The translations under genes were made by a program, and so were the position numbers. A stretch of DNA of 43,449 nt from a virus: IMG/VR virus record IMGVR_UViG_3300043436_001759, positions 1 through 43,449 of that record; one strand, given 5' to 3'. The notes beneath the pieces were generated by a model, which had not been told where the DNA came from, did no database searches, and worked only from the letters and a program-made list of their open reading frames with translations. Numbering within the stretch: the stretch's first letter is position 1; the number at the start of each line of letters is the position of its first letter. This document shows positions 8,151-15,048 of this stretch, piece after piece.

Positions 8151-8753
8151 ATGGTCCAAATAAATCCCAGGGCGTCGGTTCCCGCTGAAGAAGTAAACCT
8201 TTTTCACCTGAACTCAGATAGGGATGCTGGGCCTACTGCTCAACATCATACACTGGGCCTAGGACCCTCACAGGCCTCTCCTGGCAATCACACCCATGAT
8301 GGCAGAAACTCTAAGCGCCTTGACCTGAAGGAGCTAACTAGCAGCTCAATCCCATTTACCGTAGTAGGCGGTACTACTGGCACTCAGCCGACCTTTAACG
8401 GAGCCCCTTTATTTACTGGTAGTTACACCCGTTGGGGAAACATGTGCCATTTTCAAATTGACGTAGATATGGACAACATTACAAATTTTGGAACTGGGGA
8501 ATATTACGTAGATTTGCCATTTAACGTTTCCCATCCTTACCAATTTAGAGACGGGTGCTTGCATGATATAAGCACTGGGAGAAATTACTTAATTTCTGGT
8601 CACGTTGCAATAGGACAAAAAAGACTCTATTTATTTACTACCGATTCTCAAGGTAACAGGGCTTTTGATGCTGCCTTTACTTCTACCGTGCCAGTGACTC
8701 TTGCCGTGGCAGATAACTTTCACGTTGCGGGAACGTACGAAATACAACAATAA
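8151..8753 (+). CDS. Minor tail/fibre protein with HTHDG motif
   Basis: 200 residues from ATG 8151. An in-frame TTG at 8121 would add 10 residues, but it lies upstream of a perfect -10 box 6 bases before ATG 8151, so ATG is chosen. The N-terminal region carries QHHTLGLG...PGNHTHDG...SKRL, a His-rich motif seen in actinophage minor tail and tail-spike proteins near the virion attachment domain. The C-terminal two thirds is beta-rich, likely a receptor-facing or chaperone-like sandwich. It opens the plus-strand fibre operon. Confidence 0.65.
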   Translation: MVQINPRASVPAEEVNLFHLNSDRDAGPTAQHHTLGLGPSQASPGNHTHDGRNSKRLDLKELTSSSIPFTVVGGTTGTQPTFNGAPLFTGSYTRWGNMCHFQIDVDMDNITNFGTGEYYVDLPFNVSHPYQFRDGCLHDISTGRNYLISGHVAIGQKRLYLFTTDSQGNRAFDAAFTSTVPVTLAVADNFHVAGTYEIQQ

Positions 8754-8758
8754 TAGTG

Positions 8759-8771
8759 TAGAATAGGGACT
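8759..8771 (+). promoter_or_regulatory. -10 box adjacent to start codon (leaderless promoter), fibre cassette 1
   Basis: TAGAAT at 8759-8764 lies 7 bases before ATG 8772. That is the usual distance from a -10 box to the transcription start, so the mRNA would begin at or next to ATG. The AGGGA between them is too close to the ATG to be a normal ribosome site. The paralogous cassette has TACAAT at the same distance. Confidence 0.5.
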
Positions 8772-9185
8772 ATGCCTGTAGTCAATCTAATCCAACTTAG
8801 ACGTGGTACCGCTGCACAGTGGACCTCTACAAACCCAACTCTTGCAGCTGGTGAAACTGGCTTTGAGACTGACACTGGTAAATTCAAGCTAGGAAATGGC
8901 AGCCAGAGCTGGACCGCACTAAAGTACGCTGGCGGTGGTGGCATTGAAGTATCCGAGACTGCACCAGCTAGCCCTGACCAAGGTGCTCTTTGGTTCAACT
9001 CAACAAACGGAATCACCTACATCCGCTACGATTCTTACTGGATTGAGCTAAGCCCAGCAATCACTGGACCAGCGGGAGCAACTGGAGCAACTGGAGCAAC
9101 TGGAGCAACAGGCGCAACAGGGCCAGCAGGGTCTGATGCCAACACAGATGAACTATACGCAATTACACTCATGGGAGCTATCTAA
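8772..9185 (+). CDS. Fibre stub: Mtd-N-like domain plus collagen-like repeat
   Basis: 137 residues. The N-terminus (IQLRRGTAAQWTSTNPTL then GETGFETDTGKFKLGNG, about residues 6-43) is the small trimerising domain found at the N-terminus of the Bordetella phage Mtd receptor protein and many fibres. A collagen-like run of Gly-Ala-Thr triplets follows (about 99-117). The C-terminus ends ...ITLMGAI. The stop overlaps the next ATG (TAATG). It probably forms a trimeric fibre shaft that carries the products of the next two genes. Confidence 0.7.
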   Translation: MPVVNLIQLRRGTAAQWTSTNPTLAAGETGFETDTGKFKLGNGSQSWTALKYAGGGGIEVSETAPASPDQGALWFNSTNGITYIRYDSYWIELSPAITGPAGATGATGATGATGATGPAGSDANTDELYAITLMGAI

Positions 9186-9490
9186 TGCCGTCAACACCAA
9201 AAACTTTATTCCGTGGAGCAGCCACTACAACAGTAGGTACTACGCTTTACACGGTCCCCTCTGCAACTACTACCGTAGTGACCAGCATCGTCGTGACTAA
9301 CACTGCAAGCTCTTCAGGAACCTTTACAATAGCTCTTGGTGGGACTAACTTTGCAACTACTGTTTTAGTGGGAGCACTTGATTCAACAATTATTGATATT
9401 AAGCAAGTATTGACCGCTGCACAGACAATCACAGGCGGTGCTTCTGCTACCACAATCAACTTCCACATCGGAGGAGTTGAGATTTCCTAA
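9185..9490 (+). CDS. Small beta-sandwich fibre-associated protein, copy 1
   Basis: 101 residues, Thr/Val/Ile/Ala-rich with alternating hydrophobic pattern, predicted all-beta. It is a diverged paralogue of 11001-11333: both have TTLYTVP near residue 20-30, a VVTSIVVTN/VVSTLVIAN strand, and end with a G-(V/S)-E-I segment. It starts by TAATG overlap with the stub gene and ends the same way into the glycine-rich gene. Likely an adaptor or cap between fibre shaft and tip; the specific role is inferred from gene order only. Confidence 0.6.
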   Translation: MPSTPKTLFRGAATTTVGTTLYTVPSATTTVVTSIVVTNTASSSGTFTIALGGTNFATTVLVGALDSTIIDIKQVLTAAQTITGGASATTINFHIGGVEIS

Positions 9491-10374
9491 TGGGCGTTTA
9501 TAGACTTAGGGACGGTAGTTCACTAAACTCAAGTAGAACAATCTACAAATCAATGAAATTTGTACCACCTACTTTATCTATAAAATACTTAGTAGTTGCT
9601 GGTGGCGGAGGTGGCGGTCAAGTTGGTGGAGGTGGAGGAGCTGGTGGTTTTCGCACAAGTGTTCCTGGGCAAACCTCTGGAGGAGGCGCATCTGCTGAAT
9701 CGCCAGTAATTTTAACAGCTGGCCCCACTTACACAGTAACAGTAGGCGCTGGTGGTGCTGGTGCTAACGGCGGTGACGGCGCTGCTGGAGGCTCTGGATT
9801 TAACAGTGTGTTTGCCACAGTAACTTCTGTCGGTGGTGGTTTTGGAGTTGGTGGGTCTACTTCTGGTTCTGGTGGTTCAAGCGGTGGTTCAAGAGGTGCA
9901 GGAATTGGTGCTGCAACCGCAGGTCAGGGCTTTGTTGGTAGCAACAACACCTCAGTATCAGTAGGCGGTGGAGGCGGTGGCGCTGGTGCTGCTGCAACTA
10001 ACGCCAATGGTGGTGCTGGGGTTTCTTCCAACATTACTGGGACAGCAGTAATACGTGGCGGTGGAGGAGGTGGAGGCTCGACAAGCGGGACTTTCGGTAT
10101 TGGCGGTACTGGCGGTGGCGGTTCTGGTGGCGGTCCTGGCAATAATGGTACAGAGGGTACTGTCAATACTGGTGGTGGTGGTGGTGCTGGTGGGTTTGCT
10201 GCGCCTCCTGGTTTTCCAGGAAAACAAGGCGGTTCTGGTATTGTGATATTGCGCTACCCATTTGATTACACAATTACAATAGGCGCAGGTCTAACGGGCA
10301 CTACTACTTTGGACGGACAAGAGAGAGTAACTATAATCACTCAAGGCACTGGCAACGTAAGCTGGGCAGCATAA
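9490..10374 (+). CDS. Glycine-rich receptor-binding tip protein, copy 1
   Basis: 294 residues. Residues about 36-250 contain many poly-Gly runs (GGGGGG, GGGGGAGG) alternating with short beta motifs (TYTVTVGAGG, NSVFATVTSVGGG) and a closing GGSGIVILRYP motif. This architecture resembles polyglycine-sandwich adhesins such as T4-like gp38 and other glycine-rich phage tips, whose loops bind cell-surface receptors. The C-terminal approximately 40 residues (TITIGAGLTGTTTLDG...) form a beta domain shared with copy 2 at 11342-12235. Variation is concentrated in loops between Gly runs, as expected for host-range determinants. Confidence 0.72.
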   Translation: MGVYRLRDGSSLNSSRTIYKSMKFVPPTLSIKYLVVAGGGGGGQVGGGGGAGGFRTSVPGQTSGGGASAESPVILTAGPTYTVTVGAGGAGANGGDGAAGGSGFNSVFATVTSVGGGFGVGGSTSGSGGSSGGSRGAGIGAATAGQGFVGSNNTSVSVGGGGGGAGAAATNANGGAGVSSNITGTAVIRGGGGGGGSTSGTFGIGGTGGGGSGGGPGNNGTEGTVNTGGGGGAGGFAAPPGFPGKQGGSGIVILRYPFDYTITIGAGLTGTTTLDGQERVTIITQGTGNVSWAA

Positions 10375-10390
10375 TGGAAGGTAGCAAATA

Positions 10391-10756
10391 ATGGCACACT
10401 ACGCATTTTTAGATGAAAACAACATTGTCACCGAGGTAATTGTCGGCATTGACGAGACTGAGCTAATTGAAGGACTTGACACAGAAACCTGGTACGGCAA
10501 CTTCCGTGGTCAAGTTTGTAAGCGAACCAGCTACAACGGTAACTACCGTAAAAACTACGCTGGACTTGGCTTTACTTACGATGCTGAGCTTGACGCATTT
10601 ATCCCACCTAAACCATTTGCGTCTTGGGTACTTGACGAAGAAACTGCTAATTGGGAAGCCCCAGTTGCTTACCCAACTGATGGTTTAACTTATGCTTGGG
10701 ACGAAGAAGTAGGCAACTGGGTAATCGTAGACTTTTCCGAAACCCCAGCAGAGTAA
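10391..10756 (+). CDS. Virion protein of the MAHYAFLDENN family (often near fibres)
   Basis: 121 residues starting MAHYAFLDENNIVTEVIVG, with RTSYNGNYRKNYAGLGFTYD (about 46-65) and DAFIPPKPFASWVLDEETANW (about 68-88). I recognise this pattern from marine and freshwater phage proteins, including cyanophage myoviruses, where it sits near structural genes. The biochemical role is unknown. GGAAGG about 9 bases before ATG serves as ribosome site. It lies between the two copies of the fibre cassette, perhaps as a shared structural or assembly part. Confidence 0.65.
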   Translation: MAHYAFLDENNIVTEVIVGIDETELIEGLDTETWYGNFRGQVCKRTSYNGNYRKNYAGLGFTYDAELDAFIPPKPFASWVLDEETANWEAPVAYPTDGLTYAWDEEVGNWVIVDFSETPAE

Positions 10757-10758
10757 GG

Positions 10759-10771
10759 TACAATAGTAGCT
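10759..10771 (+). promoter_or_regulatory. -10 box adjacent to start codon (leaderless promoter), fibre cassette 2
   Basis: TACAAT at 10759-10764 is exactly 7 bases before ATG 10772, the same geometry as in front of cassette 1 at 8759. No ribosome site is visible. The match suggests that the promoter was duplicated together with the cassette or is kept by selection. Confidence 0.5.
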
Positions 10772-10999
10772 ATGCCAGCAATTGATTTCCCAAACAGCCC
10801 AGCCGTCAATGACACCTTTACAGTAGGCAGCATTACATGGAAGTGGAACGGCTCTACTTGGCAAAGTCAGGGTATTTCTGTAGCTGGACCAGCTGGTCCA
10901 GCTGGGACTAACGGTACAAATGGTACCAATGGTACTAATGGTGCACCAGGTGCACCTGGCGAAGCAAACTTTAGTTCATTCTTATTGATGGGAGCCTAA
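10772..10999 (+). CDS. Fibre stub with collagen-like repeat, cassette 2
   Basis: 75 residues. It begins with a short DFPNSPAVNDTF...WKWNGSTWQ segment, a beta motif common at phage fibre N-termini, then a collagen-like Gly-X-Y region (GPAGPAGTNG... GAPGAPGE, about 40-64), and ends FLLMGA. The ending and collagen region mirror the C-terminus of 8772-9185, but the N-terminal domain differs, so the cassettes share the shaft and not the attachment part. Stop TAA is one base before the next ATG. Confidence 0.65.
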   Translation: MPAIDFPNSPAVNDTFTVGSITWKWNGSTWQSQGISVAGPAGPAGTNGTNGTNGTNGAPGAPGEANFSSFLLMGA

Positions 11000-11000
11000 A

Positions 11001-11333
11001 ATGGCAACAAGGTACAAAGTTCTAGGACAGGTAGCTCCTAGCGCAACTACGAACACTACTCTTTATACCGTACCAGCGCTAAAAGAAACAGTTGTTTCTA
11101 CTTTAGTGATTGCCAATAGGTCGGGTGCAAATGCGTCCTACAGAGTAGCCGTACGACCCGCTGCAGCAACTTTAGCAAATGAGCACTATGTAGCTTATGA
11201 CGTAGCTGTTGGTGGTGGGGACTCGACAACCCTAACTTTGGGTTTGACCCTTGCAACAACAGATGTAATAACAATTTATGGAAGCACAGCAAATCTGTCT
11301 TTTTCTTTGTTCGGTAGCGAAATAGACCTTTAG
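11001..11333 (+). CDS. Small beta-sandwich fibre-associated protein, copy 2
   Basis: 110 residues, predicted all-beta, paralogue of 9185-9490. Shared features are an N-terminal T-T-L-Y-T-V-P segment (about 20-26), alternating hydrophobic strands, a D-S-T-(T/I) segment and a C-terminal G-x-E-I-x end. It is located in the same relative place, between a collagen-like stub and a glycine-rich tip gene. Function is inferred from this arrangement alone. Confidence 0.6.
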   Translation: MATRYKVLGQVAPSATTNTTLYTVPALKETVVSTLVIANRSGANASYRVAVRPAAATLANEHYVAYDVAVGGGDSTTLTLGLTLATTDVITIYGSTANLSFSLFGSEIDL

Positions 11334-11341
11334 GACTAATT

Positions 11342-12235
11342 ATGGCTAATCAAAGCCTAAAAATGGCGGGCATTGCAAATAACAGAAAATACAATACGAT
11401 GCTTGCTGGCAACGCAAGTGCCGTTGAGCTTTCCGTTGACCTTCTTGTAATCGGTGGCGGTGGCGGTGGCGGTTACTCTGCTAGCGGTGGCGGTGGCGGT
11501 GGCGGTGGCGCTGGCGGATACCGAGCATTCTCAGGTTCAATTATAAACCCAGCTTCTACTTTTGCTGTATCAATTGGGGCAGGCGGAGTCGCACAGAGCA
11601 CTAGCGGTGTTAATTCAGTATTTCACACTTTTACAAGTGCTGGTGGCGGTAGAGGTGGAAACGGAGCTGAAAACGGTATTGCTGGTGGTTCTGGTGGTGG
11701 TGGAGGCTCGAACCCTGCTGTGAATGGTGGAGCTGGAAACACTCCTGCAACTACACCAAGTCAAGGAAACAATGGTGGAAGTGGTGGCGCTGGGGGAGGC
11801 TTCATTCCTGGCGGTGGTGGTGGTGGTGGTGCTAGTGCCGTTGGACAGCCTAACGATAACCTAATTGGTGGCAACGGCGGAAATGGAACAGCTTCTTCTA
11901 TAACTGGAACGTCTGTTACTCGTGCTGGTGGTGGTGGTGGCGGTGGTCGCTACACTCCTGGTACTGGTGGTACTGGTGGTGGTGGTGGTGGTGCGACCGA
12001 CGGCCCTGGTGCATCTACGCCTGGAACTGCTAACACAGGTGGTGGTGGTGGTGGTGGTTTTAGAGTAAACAACAATGTGTTGCCTTCAAACGGTGGCTCT
12101 GGCATTGTAATCATAAGATACCCGAATCTATACACAGCACAAATTGGAGCTGGCCTGACAGGAACGACAGCAAATGACGGTAGCTTCAGGGTTACTTCAA
12201 TTACTGCAGGAGCAGGCAACATAACCTGGGCATAA
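11342..12235 (+). CDS. Glycine-rich receptor-binding tip protein, copy 2
   Basis: 297 residues. Same architecture as 9490-10374: a short N-terminal part, LLVIGGGGGGG start, poly-Gly runs separated by beta motifs (TFAVSIGAGG, NSVFHTFTSAGGG), GGSGIVIIRYP, and a C-terminal AQIGAGLTGTTANDG... domain ending GNITWA. Sequence between Gly runs differs from copy 1, consistent with a second receptor specificity or a hetero-tip. AGGA about 7 bases upstream of ATG. Confidence 0.72.
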   Translation: MANQSLKMAGIANNRKYNTMLAGNASAVELSVDLLVIGGGGGGGYSASGGGGGGGGAGGYRAFSGSIINPASTFAVSIGAGGVAQSTSGVNSVFHTFTSAGGGRGGNGAENGIAGGSGGGGGSNPAVNGGAGNTPATTPSQGNNGGSGGAGGGFIPGGGGGGGASAVGQPNDNLIGGNGGNGTASSITGTSVTRAGGGGGGGRYTPGTGGTGGGGGGATDGPGASTPGTANTGGGGGGGFRVNNNVLPSNGGSGIVIIRYPNLYTAQIGAGLTGTTANDGSFRVTSITAGAGNITWA

Positions 12236-12254
12236 CCACTTTGCTGTAGTCTGG

Positions 12255-12266
12255 TACAATAGGGGT
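12255..12266 (+). promoter_or_regulatory. Extended -10 promoter of the lysis genes (leaderless)
   Basis: TGGTACAAT (12252-12260) contains an extended -10 (TGn plus TACAAT at 12255-12260), and ATG 12267 follows after 6 bases. Transcription would start about at the ATG. It would give the endolysin gene its own promoter after the fibre cassettes. Confidence 0.5.
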
Positions 12267-12890
12267 ATGCAAACTAAACCTCAGATGCCCCTTGACGGCG
12301 TATTCAAGAAAGACTGGAAGGTCACGAGTCCTTTTGGATGGAGAATACATCCTATAGAAAAGTACAAAAAGCATCATAACGGCTGTGACCTTTGGGGCCC
12401 TAAGGCCAAGATTTGGAACGAAGCCTGGCACGATGGCACTGTCGTTGCAGCTGGCACCTCTAAACTAAAGAACCCAGATGGCTCCCTTGGTGGGGTTGGA
12501 TGGTATGTTGATATCCGCTCCAAGATTAACGGCGAATGGTACACATCTCGCTATGCCCACATGGTTGAGAACTCTTTGACCGTTACCAAGGGCGAGAAGG
12601 TCAAGGCTGGAACCCGACTTGGCATCATGGGAAATACTGGCGCATCTGCTGGTCGCCACCTACATTTCGAGATTTGCAAGGGCAAGGTTCACCGTTGGAC
12701 ATCAGACGGTAAGGGCTTTGTAGACCCGCTAAAGTTTGTTAGAGCAACCATTGAACAATGGGAGCTAAAGCAATCAGTAAACCTGGCAACTCCTGACACT
12801 GGCGAGGTAGCCCCTGCACCAGTGCACGAACCAGTCAAAAAAGTAGAGACAGCTAAGCCAACTGTTAACACTAAAAAGACAAGGAAATAA
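12267..12890 (+). CDS. Endolysin: M23 family zinc metallopeptidase
   Basis: 207 residues. The LytM/M23 fold is clear: TSPFGWRIHPI (20-30), the first zinc motif H-x3-D at His37-Asp41, His98 in RYAHM, a GNTGASAGRHLHFEI block with His131 and His133. All ligands and the catalytic histidine are present. M23 enzymes cut peptide cross-bridges in peptidoglycan, which suits host lysis of a Gram-positive cell or wall penetration. The last about 40 residues are a Pro/Val/Lys linker without a recognised wall-binding domain. A putative holin follows 3 bases later. Confidence 0.85.
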   Translation: MQTKPQMPLDGVFKKDWKVTSPFGWRIHPIEKYKKHHNGCDLWGPKAKIWNEAWHDGTVVAAGTSKLKNPDGSLGGVGWYVDIRSKINGEWYTSRYAHMVENSLTVTKGEKVKAGTRLGIMGNTGASAGRHLHFEICKGKVHRWTSDGKGFVDPLKFVRATIEQWELKQSVNLATPDTGEVAPAPVHEPVKKVETAKPTVNTKKTRK

Positions 12891-12893
12891 GCC

Positions 12894-13145
12894 ATGTGGT
12901 TAGACATCGCTCGTAGAACATTTGCAGTAATCGTGCTGAAGGTCACTGGTATCTTCGTAGGTGGAGCCGTAATCGGCCTAGAGGTAGCTCAGGCTGTCGC
13001 TATGGCTGCATTTGCTGGAATCATCGACGTTGCCCAGGAGCTATCTAGGTCCTACCTAGCAGACGGCAGGATTGACGCTGATGAAATCAACAAGAGCTTT
13101 GGTAAGATTGCTGACAAGGACTCAAAGCCTAGCAAAAGGGACTAA
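12894..13145 (+). CDS. Putative holin (membrane protein next to endolysin)
   Basis: 83 residues. One or two hydrophobic segments at about 8-28 (TFAVIVLKVTGIFVGGAVIG) and 31-45 (AQAVAMAAFAGIIDV), then a hydrophilic C-terminus. Small size, short gap to the endolysin and AAGGAA ribosome site 8 bases before ATG fit a holin that permeabilises the cytoplasmic membrane. No family-specific motif is seen, and 31339-31590 is a second holin-like candidate. Confidence 0.55.
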   Translation: MWLDIARRTFAVIVLKVTGIFVGGAVIGLEVAQAVAMAAFAGIIDVAQELSRSYLADGRIDADEINKSFGKIADKDSKPSKRD

Positions 13146-13165
13146 AACTCACCCCTTTAGAGTGC

Positions 13166-13195
13166 TTGACATGCCTTTGCAGGGGCCACTAAGCT
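13166..13195 (+). promoter_or_regulatory. Promoter for HTH protein and phosphoesterase
   Basis: A perfect -35 TTGACA (13166-13171) is followed after 18 bases by TAAGCT (13190-13195), which fits the TAnnnT -10 of actinobacterial promoters. The mRNA would begin about 13202, shortly before the AAGGAG ribosome site of the gene at 13222. Confidence 0.6.
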
Positions 13196-13221
13196 TCAAG
13201 TAATACATGAAGGAGACGACC

Positions 13222-13443
13222 ATGTTAGAAGGCCTCACCCCGCCTCAAAGAGAAGCCATTTGCGCTTTCTATAAAAGCGCTAGGGATACCCTATCTGCTA
13301 AAGACCTCAAGATACTTGACGAAAGCCTGGCGGATTCTCGCTGGCAAAATGTAGGGCTAGCTAAAGCTCTCACTGAGCGTGGCCTCAAGTGTTATGATGA
13401 GCAAGTGAGATTACACAGGTCAAGAAAGTGCGCTTGTGCTTGA
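13222..13443 (+). CDS. Small HTH DNA-binding protein of actinobacteriophage type
   Basis: 73 residues from ATG 13222, preferred over the in-frame ATG 13207 because AAGGAG lies 7 bases upstream. The pattern ESLADSRWQNVGLAKALTERGL followed by basic LHRSRKCACA at the C-terminus resembles the compact HTH proteins common in actinobacteriophages, which end in a (R/H)R-x-x-C-x-C tail. It probably binds DNA as a regulator or packaging/replication cofactor. It is translationally coupled to the metallophosphoesterase by an 8-base overlap. Confidence 0.6.
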   Translation: MLEGLTPPQREAICAFYKSARDTLSAKDLKILDESLADSRWQNVGLAKALTERGLKCYDEQVRLHRSRKCACA

Positions 13444-14404
13444 GAGACTACAGCCTCAGCCAGAGTGGAACTTAGTACAGCCAGCTAAGCCTGTCTACAT
13501 CAACAACCCCAAAGAGCCTAAAAAGGTAAAGAGCAAGCATAAAGTTTGGTCTATCCTGCCTGACCCACAGATTGGGTATCGCCACATTGATGGCAAGTGG
13601 CTATCTTTCCATGACGAGAAGGCAATGGATGTTGCCCTACAAATCACCAACTGGCTTTACCACAATGACCGCATCGACGGCGTAATCAACTTAGGGGATT
13701 TCCTAGACCTACCTAGCCAAGGGCGCTTCGAGCAGGAAGCTGCCTTTGCTGGCACTACCCAGTCTGCTTTTGACAGGGGCCATAAGTTCTTGCAGGAGCA
13801 GCGTGCAGCTGCAGGGCCAAATGCCCACATCGTCCTTATCGAAGGAAATCATGACCGCCGTATGGAGAAATTCATTATGATTAATACGGCTAGTGCATGG
13901 GGACTAAAGCGTGCCAATGCTGAGGAACTGCCAGTAATGAGCATTCCTTACCTTCTACGACTTGATGAAATTGGGGTTGAGTACATTGACGCTTACCCAG
14001 CGGGTGCTTACTGGCTTAGCGAAACCCTTCGTGCGATTCATGGCACTAAGGTACGGAGCAATGGTTCCACCGCTGCAGCCTATACAAACGACACCCCTCA
14101 CATCTCCACAATCTTCGGACACGTCCACAGACAAGAGCTACAAAGCCGAACAGTCTTTGATAGAAGTGGACCAATCAAATCAATCGCAGTTAGTCCAGGA
14201 TGTCTTTGCAAAGTGGATGGGTCAGTACCCAGTGTCAACGGAAGCACAAAGATTGATGGAACAGCAGCTAAGCATTACGAGAACTGGCAACAGGGAGTCA
14301 CAGTAGTCACCATCGATGACGACGGTAAAGAGTTCTTTGAGTTAGTGCAAATTAATGATGGCGTTGCTTACTTCCGAGGACAGAAGTTTGTAGCCAAGGG
14401 CTAG
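13436..14404 (+). CDS. Metallophosphoesterase (calcineurin-like)
   Basis: 322 residues from GTG 13436, 8 bases inside the preceding gene. The five metallophosphoesterase motifs are visible: DPQIG (43-47), GDFLD (87-91), GNHDR (137-141), IHG (about 197-199) and GHVHR (about 226-230). The family hydrolyses phosphodiester or phosphomonoester bonds using two metal ions. Phage members include nucleases and 2',3'-cyclic phosphodiesterases; which applies here is not visible. It converges tail-to-tail on the HNH gene with a 4-base stop overlap (CTAG). Confidence 0.85.
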   Translation: MLERLQPQPEWNLVQPAKPVYINNPKEPKKVKSKHKVWSILPDPQIGYRHIDGKWLSFHDEKAMDVALQITNWLYHNDRIDGVINLGDFLDLPSQGRFEQEAAFAGTTQSAFDRGHKFLQEQRAAAGPNAHIVLIEGNHDRRMEKFIMINTASAWGLKRANAEELPVMSIPYLLRLDEIGVEYIDAYPAGAYWLSETLRAIHGTKVRSNGSTAAAYTNDTPHISTIFGHVHRQELQSRTVFDRSGPIKSIAVSPGCLCKVDGSVPSVNGSTKIDGTAAKHYENWQQGVTVVTIDDDGKEFFELVQINDGVAYFRGQKFVAKG

Positions 14405-15048
14405 CCCATCTCTTCAACACGTTTAGCTTCTGCCTCAAGTATTTCCGCAGTGGTCGCCTTCGTAACTGAATCGTGTAAAAACCAATCATCGCCTTGTTTC
14501 CCCTTTGGAATAAACGGCTGAGTATGTTCTGGGCGCTCGCCATAGAATGGGTCATTGGCAGCGTGCCAAGTGTTGTGGCAGTAATCGCAAATCCTGTGCA
14601 TGTTCGATGGTGCATTGTTCATTGTGTTTTTGTCAGGCCCATGATGCCTGTCTGATGCTGGTCTGCCTACACAGCCAACAATGGGAACAACACCACCACC
14701 AGCGAACTTAAGACCAGCCCACTCACAAACCATGCCAGCTTGGATAGGGTACATTTCCGCTGCACGTTTTCTACCCGTGGAGATGGGGTCTTTGTAGTCA
14801 GCCAGTGACTTGTTTCCATCGTATCCATCTGAGATATAGCCCGTATCAATTCCTTCTGATGACGAGCTATGTCCCTGTATTCCTTCATCTTGCCCATTGT
14901 CCTTAACTTCCCCTGTTGCCGTGAACTTTACTTCACCACCGCAACAGCAGTCAACATCCTCAAATTTCCAAACCATTTCGCATTCGTTATGGTATCCAGC
15001 CCTGCAACTAAAGCAAGGGTCAGCGCCAGTATTTGTCGGGCTCATCAT
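14401..15048 (-). CDS. HNH endonuclease
   Basis: 215 residues. The N-terminal part has a cysteine cluster (CFSC at 13-16, C23, CCC near 34-36) that may bind zinc. The HNH core is DRHHGPDKN...NMHRICDYCHNTWHA (about 130-165), giving the His-Asn-His and CxxCH pattern. The upstream ISTGRKRAAEMYPIQAGM segment is typical of phage HNH proteins found near packaging or replication genes. It may nick DNA during replication or packaging, or be a free-standing homing enzyme. It overlaps the primase-helicase gene by 29 bases. Confidence 0.8.
   Translation of the reverse strand: MMSPTNTGADPCFSCRAGYHNECEMVWKFEDVDCCCGGEVKFTATGEVKDNGQDEGIQGHSSSSEGIDTGYISDGYDGNKSLADYKDPISTGRKRAAEMYPIQAGMVCEWAGLKFAGGGVVPIVGCVGRPASDRHHGPDKNTMNNAPSNMHRICDYCHNTWHAANDPFYGERPEHTQPFIPKGKQGDDWFLHDSVTKATTAEILEAEAKRVEEMG

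Noticed and set aside
9069-9125. Tandem short repeat that could look like a microsatellite or CRISPR
   Set aside because: It is the in-frame Gly-Ala-Thr collagen-like region of the fibre stub; there are no spacers.
9600-10240. Long open frames on both strands inside the glycine-rich genes (Pro-rich on the minus strand)
   Set aside because: They result from the GGT/GGC-rich codons; no ribosome site, and the plus frame has clear protein architecture. The same applies to 11950-12222.
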